The position numbers were made by a program, and so were the translations under genes. A stretch of DNA of 64,000 nt from NCBI GenBank assembly GCA_050250875.1, contig JBFWNV010000004.1:124001-188000 (forward strand). The letters run 5' to 3'. Positions 9,005 through 16,881 of the stretch are shown one piece after another. The stretch's first letter is position 1. The number at the start of each line of letters is the position of its first letter. Under the pieces are notes generated by a model. That model made no database searches. It was not told the DNA's origin and saw nothing but the letters and a program-made list of their open reading frames with translations. The DNA is from CAWAYR01 sp050250875. GTDB taxonomy: Bacteria; Acidobacteriota; Vicinamibacteria; Vicinamibacterales; UBA2999.

Positions 9005-9262
9005 TCAGGGTTGAGGCGGCAGTGCAGTGCGCGTGGGCCGGAAGTACTCGCAGTCGGCGCAGTTGCTGACGTCGAACTCGTAGCCCACGATCGGCCACAG
9101 CATCGGATGCGCGCAGTAGACGAGCTGGCCGTCGATGATGGTGTGCAGTCCGAGGTCGGGCGGCACCGTGACCGTGCGGCGGCTGTACCAGCACACGCGA
9201 TGGCGGTCTTCCGGAGTCACGACGGGCGGCGGTTCATGATACGTCGGCTGCCCGGTCGACAC
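9005..9262 (-). CDS. Hypothetical small protein with a C-terminal CxxC
   Basis: 85 aa from a GTG at 9262. Not recognised. It reads like a compact folded domain: an HRVCWYSRRTV stretch, LHTIIDGQLVYCAHPMLWPIVGYEFDVSNCADCEYFRPTR. The four cysteines, including a CADC pair, suggest a metal or redox site. It diverges from yggX with only 21 bp between starts. The start codon is uncertain because no clear ribosome-binding site is seen. Confidence 0.5.
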   Translation of the reverse strand: MSTGQPTYHEPPPVVTPEDRHRVCWYSRRTVTVPPDLGLHTIIDGQLVYCAHPMLWPIVGYEFDVSNCADCEYFRPTRTALPPQP

Positions 9263-9267
9263 CCTGG

Positions 9268-9273
9268 TACAAT
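9268..9273 (+). promoter_or_regulatory. -10 hexamer TACAAT for yggX
   Basis: TACAAT ends 10 nt before the ATG at 9284. No Shine-Dalgarno is visible, so the leader would be only a few nucleotides. Confidence 0.4.
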
Positions 9274-9283
9274 CTTCGGTGCG

Positions 9284-9577
9284 ATGAGCGACAGCCCCGC
9301 GACTCCACGCCTCGTGCTCTGCGTCAAGCTCCAGCAGGAGCTGCCCGGACTCGACGCACCGCCGTGGCCGGGCCCGATCGGCCAGCGCATCTTCGAGCAG
9401 GTGTCAGCGAGGGCCTGGAAGCTCTGGGAGGATCGGCAGAAGATGATCCTCAACGAATACCGGGTCATGCCGTGGCAGAAGGAAGGCCAGGAACTCATCC
9501 TGAAGCACATGGAGGAGTTCTTCTTCGGCGCCTCGGCCGCGCTCCCGCCCGGCTACGTCCCGCCGCAGTCGAAATAG
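9284..9577 (+). CDS. yggX: Fe(2+)-trafficking protein YggX
   Basis: 97 aa. It matches the YggX family over the full length: an N-terminal LCVKLQQELPGLD with the single conserved Cys, GPIGQRIFEQVSARAWKLWEDRQKMILNEYRV, and the C-terminal EFFFG. The family is a small cytoplasmic protein that protects iron-sulfur clusters from oxidative damage and is proposed to traffic iron. The C-terminus extends by about 15 proline-rich residues. It is convergent with the ATP-grasp gene (10 nt between stops). Confidence 0.9.
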   Translation: MSDSPATPRLVLCVKLQQELPGLDAPPWPGPIGQRIFEQVSARAWKLWEDRQKMILNEYRVMPWQKEGQELILKHMEEFFFGASAALPPGYVPPQSK

Positions 9578-9587
9578 CGCCCGTCGG

Positions 9588-10904
9588 TCAGCGGCGCGTC
9601 ACGGCGATGGCCGGGTCGATGACGATCTCGAGCCGGGCGTGCGCCGCCCGGAGCGCAGCTTCGACCGCCGCGCCGTCGTCGCCCCTGGCGAACGCGAAAC
9701 CGAGGTAGCTCGCCCCTTCCGGCAGCGCGTCGACGCGCTGGTCGGGCTTGGCAGTCACCGCGACATCGCTGATGCCAGTCACCTGTCGCGCCGCCTCGAC
9801 GCCGCGCACCTCCCGCAGCACGCCAGACCGCGGGATGGGTACCATCAGGACACCGGCCGCCGCCGTCTCGCGGCGCCAGCCGATCAGCGACTCCCCCAGC
9901 GCCGCGCGGAGCAGCAGCGATTCGAGGGAGGCCCCGGCCGCGTCCGGCCCGTCGAAGCGGAGCGCCCGGGCGCACAACCCGCCGATCGGCCGCGCTGCCA
10001 CTTCGAGCACGACGACGCCGGCGGGACCGACGCGGCATTCGGCGTGCACCGGGCCGTGCCGAAGGCCGGCCGCGCGCGCGGCCTGGCTCACCGCCGCGAT
10101 GACCGGCAGCGCGGCGGCGTCGGCACGCGCCGTCGGCGTGACGTAGTAGGTCTCCTCGAAATACGGACCGTCGAGCACCTCGGGCTTGTCGAAGATGGCG
10201 AGGACCTGCAGGCGTCCGTGATCGAGGACGCCCTCGAGCGCCACTTCGAAACCGGCTACAAAGGCCTCGATCTGGACCAGTGCCGCGGCCGGGTCGCGCA
10301 GCGCCTGCACGTCCGGGGAGGCCAGGATGGCGGCAACCCTGGTCAGCGCGGCGGCGAGCTGGGCGCGATCGTCGGCGCGAATCACGCCGCGGCTGCCCGA
10401 CAGGACGAGCGGCTTGACGACGCACGGAAACGGCACATCGCCGAGATCGGCGGGCGGCGCGTCCACCGGCACGACGCGCATCCACGGCGAGGGCAGCCCG
10501 GCGGCCGCGACGCGCTGACGGAACCGCTGCTTGTCGCGGCTGGCCCGGGCGCCCTCGACTTCGTGCCACGGCAGGCCGAGCCGTTCGGCCACGAGCGCGG
10601 CGAGGACGACCGGACGATCGCCGACGGCCAGCACGCCGTTCACCGGCCGGGCGCCCAGCGCCGTGATGACCGCGGCGACCGACGCCGCCTCGTCGTGGAA
10701 GCGGACCGCGACGGCACGATCCCGCCAGGGGTCGTCGAGGTGATCGCAGCGATCGGTGGCGAGGACGAGTTCGACGCCGAGCGCCGCGGCCGCCTCGTCG
10801 AAGCTGCGCGTCTGATAGCCGGTCGTCGTCGCGCACAGCAGCACCCGCCGCGGCTCGCGGCGGTCGTTCCCTGGTCCCTGGTCCCTGGTCCCTGGTCCCT
10901 GCAT
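9588..10904 (-). CDS. ATP-grasp enzyme partnered with radical SAM selenoprotein
   Basis: 438 aa from the ATG at 10904. That ATG overlaps as TGATG the second stop of the upstream radical SAM frame, so the two are translationally coupled. The fold order is that of ATP-grasp carboxylate-amine ligases: N-terminal VLLCATTTGYQTRSF pre-ATP domain, SRDKQRFRQRVAAAGLPSP, FPCVVKPLVLSGSRGV (ATP-binding Lys), EAFVAGFEVALEGVL, and HAECRVGPAGVVVLEVAARPIGG metal-binding loop. The first dozen codons are encoded by 4.7 copies of a 7-nt repeat, so slippage would shift the frame; a GTG at 10844 just before the conserved domain would restore a 418-aa protein. Substrate unknown. Confidence 0.85.
   Translation of the reverse strand: MQGPGTRDQGPGNDRREPRRVLLCATTTGYQTRSFDEAAAALGVELVLATDRCDHLDDPWRDRAVAVRFHDEAASVAAVITALGARPVNGVLAVGDRPVVLAALVAERLGLPWHEVEGARASRDKQRFRQRVAAAGLPSPWMRVVPVDAPPADLGDVPFPCVVKPLVLSGSRGVIRADDRAQLAAALTRVAAILASPDVQALRDPAAALVQIEAFVAGFEVALEGVLDHGRLQVLAIFDKPEVLDGPYFEETYYVTPTARADAAALPVIAAVSQAARAAGLRHGPVHAECRVGPAGVVVLEVAARPIGGLCARALRFDGPDAAGASLESLLLRAALGESLIGWRRETAAAGVLMVPIPRSGVLREVRGVEAARQVTGISDVAVTAKPDQRVDALPEGASYLGFAFARGDDGAAVEAALRAAHARLEIVIDPAIAVTRR
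10869..10901. repeat. Heptamer tandem repeat, CCCTGGT x 4.7
   Basis: Four perfect CCCTGGT units plus CCCTG. On the minus strand it lies immediately after the ATG of the ATP-grasp gene. Because 7 is not a multiple of 3, unit loss or gain would frame-shift the ORF. Confidence 0.9.
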
Positions 10905-12280
10905 CAAAGAAGAGCCACCTGCTCTCCGGTCGGCTCGGCTCAACAGTACCAGGGCTCGGTGAGGTACGGAATCGCCGCCCGCGCCAGCCGCGGCGGCTCG
11001 GGCCGCGGCGTCCGCCCGAGGGCCACGTCGGCCAACCCGCGAATCGCCGCGAACGTCTCGGCGCGATCGGCGTCGGGGCGCAGGCCCACGAGCCGCATCG
11101 TGTCGCGCTGCAGCTGGTCCACCGCCGGGTCGTCGTGCCGCCACGGGAAGGTCAGCGACGTCCCGTCGAAGGCGCCGATCCGGGCCCGCACGTCATCGAG
11201 TTCGAGGAGCCGCGACTGCCAGGTGACGAGCAGACGCAGCGTGAGCTGCACCGGCGCCACGTGCGCGACGAGATCGAGCCGCTCGATGTCGTCGAGGAAC
11301 CGGGCGTAGCCGGCCAGCGTCGTCCACGGCGTGAAGGCGATGAAGGTGGGCGCCAGCATCAGCCCGAGATCGCGGCAGCGCGCGACGACGGCCTCCACCT
11401 CGGCGGCCGTGTGGCCCTTGTCGAGCTTCGCCAGCACCTCGTCGTCGAGCGACTCGACCGCCGTGGTCACGAAGGCACAGCCGGTGTCGCGCAGCACCGG
11501 CAGCAGACCGTCGTGCGCGCGCAGGTGCTCGATCTTGATGGTCACGTCGTAGGTCAGCGCCGGCCATGCGGCGTGCAGCGCCTCGACGAGACGCCGGGCA
11601 TGCGTCGGCCCGTTCAGGAAATCCGGGTCACCGAAGGTGATGTGTCCCGCCCCGGCGGCGACCTGCGCGCCGATGTCGGCGAGCACCACCTCGACCGGCA
11701 CGACACGGAACTGCCCGTCGTACACCGGCACGATCGGACAATGCCGGCAGCGGTGCTTGCAGCCGCGCGACGCCTCGGTGGCGCCGGCGGTCACCAGCCG
11801 GCCGTCGGCCCGCCGCAGCTTCGCATAGGCCGTGAGCGGCGGCAGCCCGCCGCGATCGGGCGCGATGAAGGCGAGGCGCGGCAGCGCCGCCGCCGGCGGC
11901 GGCGAGAGCGGCTCGCCGGCCATCGCCCGCGTGGCCAGGTCGACCAGATCGGCCTCGGCCTCCGGCCCGAGCACCGCGGTGACGCCGGCGGCCTCGAGCT
12001 GGGCGCGATTGAGCGGCGCATAGAGTCCGTAGGCGCAGATCGGCAGCGCCGGACGCCGCCGCCGCAGCGCGGCGAGGACGGGCAGCGCCAGCCGCGTGGC
12101 GGTGTGCATCGGCAGGTGCACCGCCACCAGCGTCACGCCGTCGAGCGCCTCCGCCGGCAGGCGGCCCAGTGACAGATCGTGCGGGCGCACGGCGAAGCCG
12201 GCCCGCCGCAGCCACGCCGCCGGCGACGCCAGCCCGAAGGGCTGGCGGCCGAGCTCGTAGGTCGACAGCAGCAGGATCAG
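10904..12280 (-). CDS. B12-binding-type radical SAM protein, probable selenoprotein (CUAEP tail)
   Basis: About 458 aa if Sec is inserted at the UGA 10942-10940. The N-terminal half resembles a cobalamin-binding-like domain (LLSTYELGRQPFGLASPAAWL, VAVHLPMHTATRLA). The radical SAM core follows, with CKHRCRHC (CxxxCxxC) and GDPDFLNGP. The frame ends EPWYC-UGA and continues AEPTGEQVALL to a second UGA at 10906-10904. Cys-Sec-Ala-Glu-Pro is exactly the tail I recall for CUAEP/CCAEP-tail radical SAM proteins. The second stop overlaps the next gene's ATG (TGATG). No ATG, GTG or TTG precedes the conserved N-terminus: the frame opens right after the transporter's TAG, so a CTG start at 12280 is inferred; GTG at 12190 would delete conserved sequence. 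Ignoring Sec gives an end at 10940. Function unknown. Confidence 0.82.
10912..10936 (-). promoter_or_regulatory. Candidate bacterial SECIS hairpin
   Basis: Three nucleotides after the UGA (10942-10940), the minus-strand RNA can pair GAGCC with GGCUC and, after one bulged G, ACC with GGU around an 8-nt GGAGAGCA loop. Position and size fit a bacterial SECIS element, which sits inside the coding region just 3' of the Sec codon and binds SelB. Drawn by hand, not by folding software. Confidence 0.6.
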
Positions 12281-12283
12281 ACG

Positions 12284-13774
12284 CTACCCCGCGGCGCGGT
12301 CGTCGGTCAGGCGGCTCATCGGCTTGACGAACACCGCCAGGACCAGGCCCGACAGAATCGCGAACGCACCGACGACGCCGAACAGCGTCGGCAGCGCCAT
12401 CGACTCGTAGAGGCCGCCGACGCGGCCGCCGATGAAGTTGCCCACCGAGGTGCCGAGAAACCACACGCCCATCACCAGGCCGGCGATGCGCGCCGGCGCC
12501 AGCCGGGTCATGGCGCTCAGGCCCACCGGCGACAGCGACAGCTCGCCCATCGTGTGCAGCAGGTAGGTGAGCACGAGCCACAGCGGGCTGGCCAGCGTGC
12601 CGGCCTCGGCCGCTCGCGCCGGCCCGACCAGCACGACGAAGCCGAGGCCGACCAGCACCAGGCCCCAGACGAACTTGCCCGGACTCGTCGGCTCCTGGCC
12701 GCGCGCCGCCAGCCACACCCAGAACCACGCGAAGACCGGCGCGAGCGCGAAGATGAAGAGCGAGTTGACGCTCTGGAACCAGCTGCTCGGGAACGACAGG
12801 CCGAACACTTCGGTGCGGGTGTTGCGGTCGGCGAACAGGTTGAGCGTGGAGCCGGCCTGTTCGAACACCGACCAGAACAGCGCCGAGGCGAAGAACAGCA
12901 CGCCGATCACGTAGAGCCGGCGCCGTTCGGCCGGCGTCCAGTCGCCGGCGAAGAACAGCCAGCCGAAGAAGGCGGCCGTGCTGAGGAGCAGCGCGACGCC
13001 GGCGGCGTCGGCCACCGCCACCGCGGTGATCGGCAGTGCGCCGGTGGCGCCGCCGACGCCGACCACCAGGGCGAGGCCGAGGGCCAGACCGCCCCACAGC
13101 CGGGCCTGCCGTCCCGACGCCGCCCGCGCCTCGGCCGACGCGGCCGGCTGCAGGCCGGCATCGCCGAGCAGGCGCCGCTCGGTCAACACGTACTGAATCA
13201 CCCCGATCGTCATGCCGACGCCGGCGGCCGCGAATCCGGTGTGCCAGCTCACCCGCTGGCCGAGGTAGCCGCAGACCAGCGGGGCCAGGAACGCGCCCAG
13301 GTTGATGCCCATGTAGAAGATCGAGAAACCGGCGTCACGGCGCTGATCCTCGGGACGGTAGAGGTGCCCGACGATGACCGAGACGTTGCCCTTGAGCAGC
13401 CCGGTGCCGACGACGATCAGGGTCAGGCCGAGATAGAAGGTGGCGAGGCTGGGAATCGCCGCGGTGAAGTGGCCGGCGGCGATGATCACGCCGCCCCACA
13501 GCACCGCCCGCCGCGGGCCGATGAGCCGGTCGGCGATCCATCCGCCCGGCAACGCCGCCATGTAGGCCATCGAGGTGTAGAGGGCGTAGATCGCGCCGCC
13601 TTCCGCCGCCGACATTCCGAGGCCGCCGGCGGCCGCTGGCGCCGTGCAATACAGCAGCAGCAGCGCCCGCATGCCGTAGTAACTGAAGCGCTCCCACATC
13701 TCGGTGAAGAACAGCGTGGAGAGACCGCGGGGGTGACCGAAGAAGGCGGTGTCCGTCGAAGACGCCTGGGCCAT
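12284..13774 (-). CDS. POT/PTR family proton-dependent oligopeptide transporter
   Basis: 496 aa, about 14 membrane helices by eye. It begins HPRGLSTLFFTEMWERFSYYGMRALLLLY, which contains the POT ExxERFxYY motif, and has GGWIADRLIG and the PTR2 signature GINLGAFLAPLVCGYLG. The C-terminal half has FWSVFEQAGSTLNLFADRNT and LHTMGELSLSPVGLS. The family imports di- and tripeptides with protons across the inner membrane. Its TAG stop is in the same frame as, and 3 nt before, the inferred start of the radical SAM gene, suggesting one operon of peptide uptake, radical SAM and ATP-grasp. Confidence 0.9.
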   Translation of the reverse strand: MAQASSTDTAFFGHPRGLSTLFFTEMWERFSYYGMRALLLLYCTAPAAAGGLGMSAAEGGAIYALYTSMAYMAALPGGWIADRLIGPRRAVLWGGVIIAAGHFTAAIPSLATFYLGLTLIVVGTGLLKGNVSVIVGHLYRPEDQRRDAGFSIFYMGINLGAFLAPLVCGYLGQRVSWHTGFAAAGVGMTIGVIQYVLTERRLLGDAGLQPAASAEARAASGRQARLWGGLALGLALVVGVGGATGALPITAVAVADAAGVALLLSTAAFFGWLFFAGDWTPAERRRLYVIGVLFFASALFWSVFEQAGSTLNLFADRNTRTEVFGLSFPSSWFQSVNSLFIFALAPVFAWFWVWLAARGQEPTSPGKFVWGLVLVGLGFVVLVGPARAAEAGTLASPLWLVLTYLLHTMGELSLSPVGLSAMTRLAPARIAGLVMGVWFLGTSVGNFIGGRVGGLYESMALPTLFGVVGAFAILSGLVLAVFVKPMSRLTDDRAAG

Positions 13775-13784
13775 ACGCGGCGGT

Positions 13785-13790
13785 ATTGTA
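13785..13790 (-). promoter_or_regulatory. -10 hexamer TACAAT for the POT transporter operon
   Basis: On the minus strand TACAAT ends 10 nt before the ATG at 13774. The plus strand reads TATTGT (13784-13789), so the element may also serve the divergent LigD-like gene starting at 13817. Confidence 0.4.
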
Positions 13791-13816
13791 TCCTTCGCCC
13801 GAGGCTGCCTCCGTCC

Positions 13817-14614
13817 ATGCCGCTCGACGAATACCGCAGGAAGCGCGACTTCACGAAGACGCCGGAGCCCTCGGGCGAGGGCGGGCGGCGCGGCGGCGAC
13901 GCCGCGCGCTACTTCTGCGTCCAGAAGCATCTCGCCAGCCACCTCCACTACGACCTGCGCCTCGAGCACGACGGCGTGCTGTTGTCGTGGGCGGTGCCCA
14001 AGGGGCCATCGCTCAACTCGGCCGACAAGCGCCTGGCCATGCAGACCGAGGACCACCCGTACGACTACGGCTCGTTCGAGGGCGTCATCCCGGAGGGCTA
14101 CGGCGCCGGCGTGGTGATGCTGTGGGACTACGGCACCTGGACCCCCGAGTCGCCCGACGTCGACGCGGCGCTGAAGAAGGGCGACCTCAAGTTCCGCCTC
14201 GACGGCTACAAGCTCAAGGGCTCCTGGGTGCTGGTGAGGACCCGCGGCTACGGCGACAGCGGCAAACCGAGCTGGCTGCTGATCAAGCACAGGGACGAGT
14301 GGTCGGGGCCGATCGACATCACCGAGTTCGCGCCGCACAGCGTGAAGACGCCCGGCGCCGACTTCGCCGACATCCTCGCCGCCGATACTCCCGCGGTCTG
14401 GCACAGCAACCCGCCGGCGAAGACCGGCGACACCGGGCGCCTGTTCCAGCGGCTCATCGCGACGGCGCTGGAGCTGCGCGAGCGCCACGGCGACCGGTCG
14501 CCGCGCCCGGCATCGGGCGCCACGGCCGCCGACAGGGCCCCGACCACGGCCCGTTCACGGACGACCACCGCGAAGACCACGCGACCTCGGAAGCGCACAG
14601 GAGCCAGCCGATGA
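13817..14614 (+). CDS. Stand-alone LigD 3'-phosphoesterase domain protein
   Basis: 265 aa. Residues about 30-150 match the PE domain of bacterial LigD: FCVQKHLASHLHYDLRLEHDGVLLSWAVPKGPS contains the metal-binding and catalytic His/His/Asp set, and DHPYDYGSFEGVIPEGYGAGVVMLWDYGTW is the second core block. The domain removes 3'-phosphates and terminal ribonucleotides from DNA ends during Ku/LigD non-homologous end joining. Ligase and polymerase domains are absent, and no ku gene is nearby. The last 45 residues are a basic, low-complexity tail (RSRTTTAKTTRPRKRT) that could bind DNA. It overlaps the next gene by ATGA. Confidence 0.88.
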   Translation: MPLDEYRRKRDFTKTPEPSGEGGRRGGDAARYFCVQKHLASHLHYDLRLEHDGVLLSWAVPKGPSLNSADKRLAMQTEDHPYDYGSFEGVIPEGYGAGVVMLWDYGTWTPESPDVDAALKKGDLKFRLDGYKLKGSWVLVRTRGYGDSGKPSWLLIKHRDEWSGPIDITEFAPHSVKTPGADFADILAADTPAVWHSNPPAKTGDTGRLFQRLIATALELRERHGDRSPRPASGATAADRAPTTARSRTTTAKTTRPRKRTGASR

Positions 14615-15846
14615 CCACTTCCACTTCCCTCCTCTCGCGACGGGCGTTCGTCGGCACCGGCGCGGCCGCCGCCGCCCATGTCTGGATTCCGTCCGGCGCC
14701 CGCGGCTTGACCGCCGCCGAGGCCACCCGCGCCGCCGAGAACGGCGTCGGCGTGTCGAAGTGGGATCTCGACACGCCGGCGCTGTGCGTCGACCTCGACG
14801 CGCTCGAGGGCAACATCGCGACCATGCAGGCGCGGCTCAAGGGCTTCGGACTGGGGGCCCGGCCTCACGCCAAGACGCACAAGACGGCCGCCATCGCCAA
14901 GCTGCAGCTCGCCGCCGGCGCGCTCGGCATCTGCGCGGCCAAGGTCAGCGAGGCCGAGGCGCTGATGGCCGCCGGCGTCGACCGGATCTGCATGACGACG
15001 AGCAACCCGACGAAGAGCAAGATCCAGCGCGCGCTGGCGCTCAGCCGCCGCTCTCCGGAGTTCATCCACGCCGTCGACGAACCCGGCAACGCCCGCGACC
15101 TGTCCGACGCCGCGAAGGCCGCCGGCCTCACCGCCAGCGTCGTGGTGGACGTGGCGGTGGGCACGCGCAGCGGCATCCCGGCCGCCGACGCGCTGGCCCT
15201 GGCCCAGCAGATCGATCGGCTGCCCAACCTGCGGTTGCGCGGCCTGCTCTCCTACGACGGCGGCGCCCAGCACATCACCGGCTTTGCGACGCGCAAGGCC
15301 CGCGCCCTCGAGAACATCGCCGCCAACGCCGAGGTGCGGGCGGCGATGGCGAAGAGCGGCCTGTCCACCGAGATCTTCAGCGGCGGCGGCACCGGCACCT
15401 ACAACGTCCAGCATCACGTGCCCGGCTTCACCGACGTGCAGGTCGGCAGCTACCTGTTCATGGACATGCAGTACCTGGCCATCGGCAGCGAGGACGGCGA
15501 CGCCGTCTACAAGGACTTCCGGCCGTCGTTGACCGTGCTCGGCACGGTCCTGAACAACCGCTTCCCCGGCCGGCTCACCACCGACGCCGGCGCCAAGGCG
15601 CTCACCCTCAACACGCCGCGGGCCGGCGTCGTCGGCGAGCCCGGGATGGACTACAACGCCGGCTCGGACGAGTTCGGCGTCATCACCTACACCGCCAGCA
15701 CCCGCACCTGGAAGATCGGCGACCGGATCGAGATGATCGTGCCGCACTGCGATCCGGTGGTGAACCTCTACGACCAGATGTACGGCATCCGCAAGGATCG
15801 CGTCGAGGTGGTCTGGCCGATCACCGCGCGCGGCAAGTCGCAGTAG
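14611..15846 (+). CDS. D-threonine aldolase / D-serine dehydratase-like PLP enzyme, Tat-exported
   Basis: 411 aa. The N-terminus has a twin-arginine motif (SRRAFVGTGAAAAAHVW), indicating export in folded, PLP-loaded form. The enzyme is a fold-type III (alanine racemase-like) PLP protein: Lys88 in ARPHAKTHKT is the expected Schiff-base lysine, and the C-terminal HCDPVVNLYD supplies the His/Cys metal site of DSD1-type D-serine dehydratases and D-threonine aldolases. IFSGGGTGTYN binds the PLP phosphate. The reaction would be metal-dependent cleavage or dehydration of D-hydroxy amino acids in the periplasm. ATGA overlap with the LigD-like gene suggests co-translation without obvious functional relation. 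Confidence 0.85.
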   Translation: MTTSTSLLSRRAFVGTGAAAAAHVWIPSGARGLTAAEATRAAENGVGVSKWDLDTPALCVDLDALEGNIATMQARLKGFGLGARPHAKTHKTAAIAKLQLAAGALGICAAKVSEAEALMAAGVDRICMTTSNPTKSKIQRALALSRRSPEFIHAVDEPGNARDLSDAAKAAGLTASVVVDVAVGTRSGIPAADALALAQQIDRLPNLRLRGLLSYDGGAQHITGFATRKARALENIAANAEVRAAMAKSGLSTEIFSGGGTGTYNVQHHVPGFTDVQVGSYLFMDMQYLAIGSEDGDAVYKDFRPSLTVLGTVLNNRFPGRLTTDAGAKALTLNTPRAGVVGEPGMDYNAGSDEFGVITYTASTRTWKIGDRIEMIVPHCDPVVNLYDQMYGIRKDRVEVVWPITARGKSQ

Positions 15847-15855
15847 GCGGGCGGC

Positions 15856-16824
15856 TCAGTAGAGCACCCGGCGGCTCAGCACGCTCCAGATGGCGTGCGA
15901 CAGCCGGCGCCGGTCGTGACGGGCGATCTGGCGCGTCCACAGCGCGGCCTCGACGAGGATCGTGTGCGTCGGCAGGTGGCCGAGCGCCAGCGGCTCCTTC
16001 TGCTCCTGGGCGTAGCTGCCGAGCAGGGCCGGCGGCAGCTTGGCGGTGTTGAAGACGACGATATCGACCGGGCGCTGGATGGTGCGCTCGACCCACGAGA
16101 CGGCGTCGGCGGCGGTGAACCCGCGCATGCCGAGTCCTTCGGTGAGCAGGTTGCTCACCACGATGATCGGCCCCTGCATGGCACGCAGCGCCTCGGGCAC
16201 GCCGTCGACGAGCAGCGTCGGCATCAGGCTGGTGAAGAAACTGCCGGGACCGATGATGACGGCGTCGAAGCCGCGGACCGCCTCGGCGACCGCGGGGTGG
16301 ATCGCGGCCGCCGGCTCGAGCCAGATACGCCGGATGGCGTGGCCGGCGTCGAGCCAGGCGTCGACCTCGACCTCGCCGCGGGTGACGCGGCCATCGGCGT
16401 GCTCGGCGCAGAGCGAGGCGCGGGTCACGCTGACGGGCCAGACCCGCCCGGAGCAGCCGAGCAGGGCGCGCAGGCCGTCCACCGCGGCCAGGAAGTCGCC
16501 GCTGTACTGCTCCATCATCGACAGCAGCAGGTTGCCGCCGGTGTGGCCGCCGAGCCGCTGGTGCTCGAACAGCGTCGGCAACCGCGACAGCAGGACACGA
16601 CGGGCCTCGCCCTCGTTCCTGGCCAGCGCCAGGGCGCAGCGCAGCACGTCGCCCGGCGGCAGCACGCCCAGTTCGTCGCGGAGCTGACCGGAACTGCCGC
16701 CGCTGTCGAAGGTGGTGACGACGGCGTTCAAGCGCAGCCACGGGTTGCGCTTCAGGCCGCCCAGCAGGCTCGGCAGACCGGTGCCGCCGCCGAAACAGCC
16801 GATATTCAACTGCCGCAACCGCAT
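15856..16824 (-). CDS. YvcK/CofD-like protein (gluconeogenesis factor family)
   Basis: 322 aa. It opens NIGCFGGGTGLPSLLGGLK and continues TTFDSGGSSGQLRDELGVLPPGDVLRCALAL, the paired glycine-rich motifs of the YvcK/CofD superfamily. GHTGGNLLLSMMEQ and VIIGPGSFFTSLMPTLLVDGV follow, as in YvcK. YvcK proteins bind UDP-GlcNAc and are needed for cell-wall and carbon balance on gluconeogenic substrates. The CofD branch, which makes coenzyme F420, usually has different neighbours; none of its partner genes is present. A TACAAT hexamer ends 8 nt before the start. A TTG at 16833 is an alternative start. Confidence 0.85.
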   Translation of the reverse strand: MRLRQLNIGCFGGGTGLPSLLGGLKRNPWLRLNAVVTTFDSGGSSGQLRDELGVLPPGDVLRCALALARNEGEARRVLLSRLPTLFEHQRLGGHTGGNLLLSMMEQYSGDFLAAVDGLRALLGCSGRVWPVSVTRASLCAEHADGRVTRGEVEVDAWLDAGHAIRRIWLEPAAAIHPAVAEAVRGFDAVIIGPGSFFTSLMPTLLVDGVPEALRAMQGPIIVVSNLLTEGLGMRGFTAADAVSWVERTIQRPVDIVVFNTAKLPPALLGSYAQEQKEPLALGHLPTHTILVEAALWTRQIARHDRRRLSHAIWSVLSRRVLY

Positions 16825-16832
16825 TGCCGACA

Positions 16833-16838
16833 ATTGTA
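16833..16838 (-). promoter_or_regulatory. -10 hexamer TACAAT for the YvcK-like gene
   Basis: On the minus strand TACAAT ends 8 nt before the ATG at 16824. No Shine-Dalgarno is seen, consistent with a near-leaderless mRNA. Confidence 0.4.
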
Positions 16839-16881
16839 TCGTCCGCTTGACGCCGCCCGACGCGTCCGGTACGGTCCGCGC

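Noticed and set aside
12284..12286. Read-through fusion of the POT transporter and radical SAM gene (same frame, TAG between)
   Set aside because: The POT protein is complete at its C-terminus and the radical SAM domain starts fresh; a TAG with no suppressor evidence argues for two proteins. Same-frame contiguity is noted in the findings.
12179..13816. Long plus-strand open frame before the LigD-like domain
   Set aside because: It is antisense to the POT gene and its translation is low-complexity Arg/Glu/His. The real start is the ATG at 13817.
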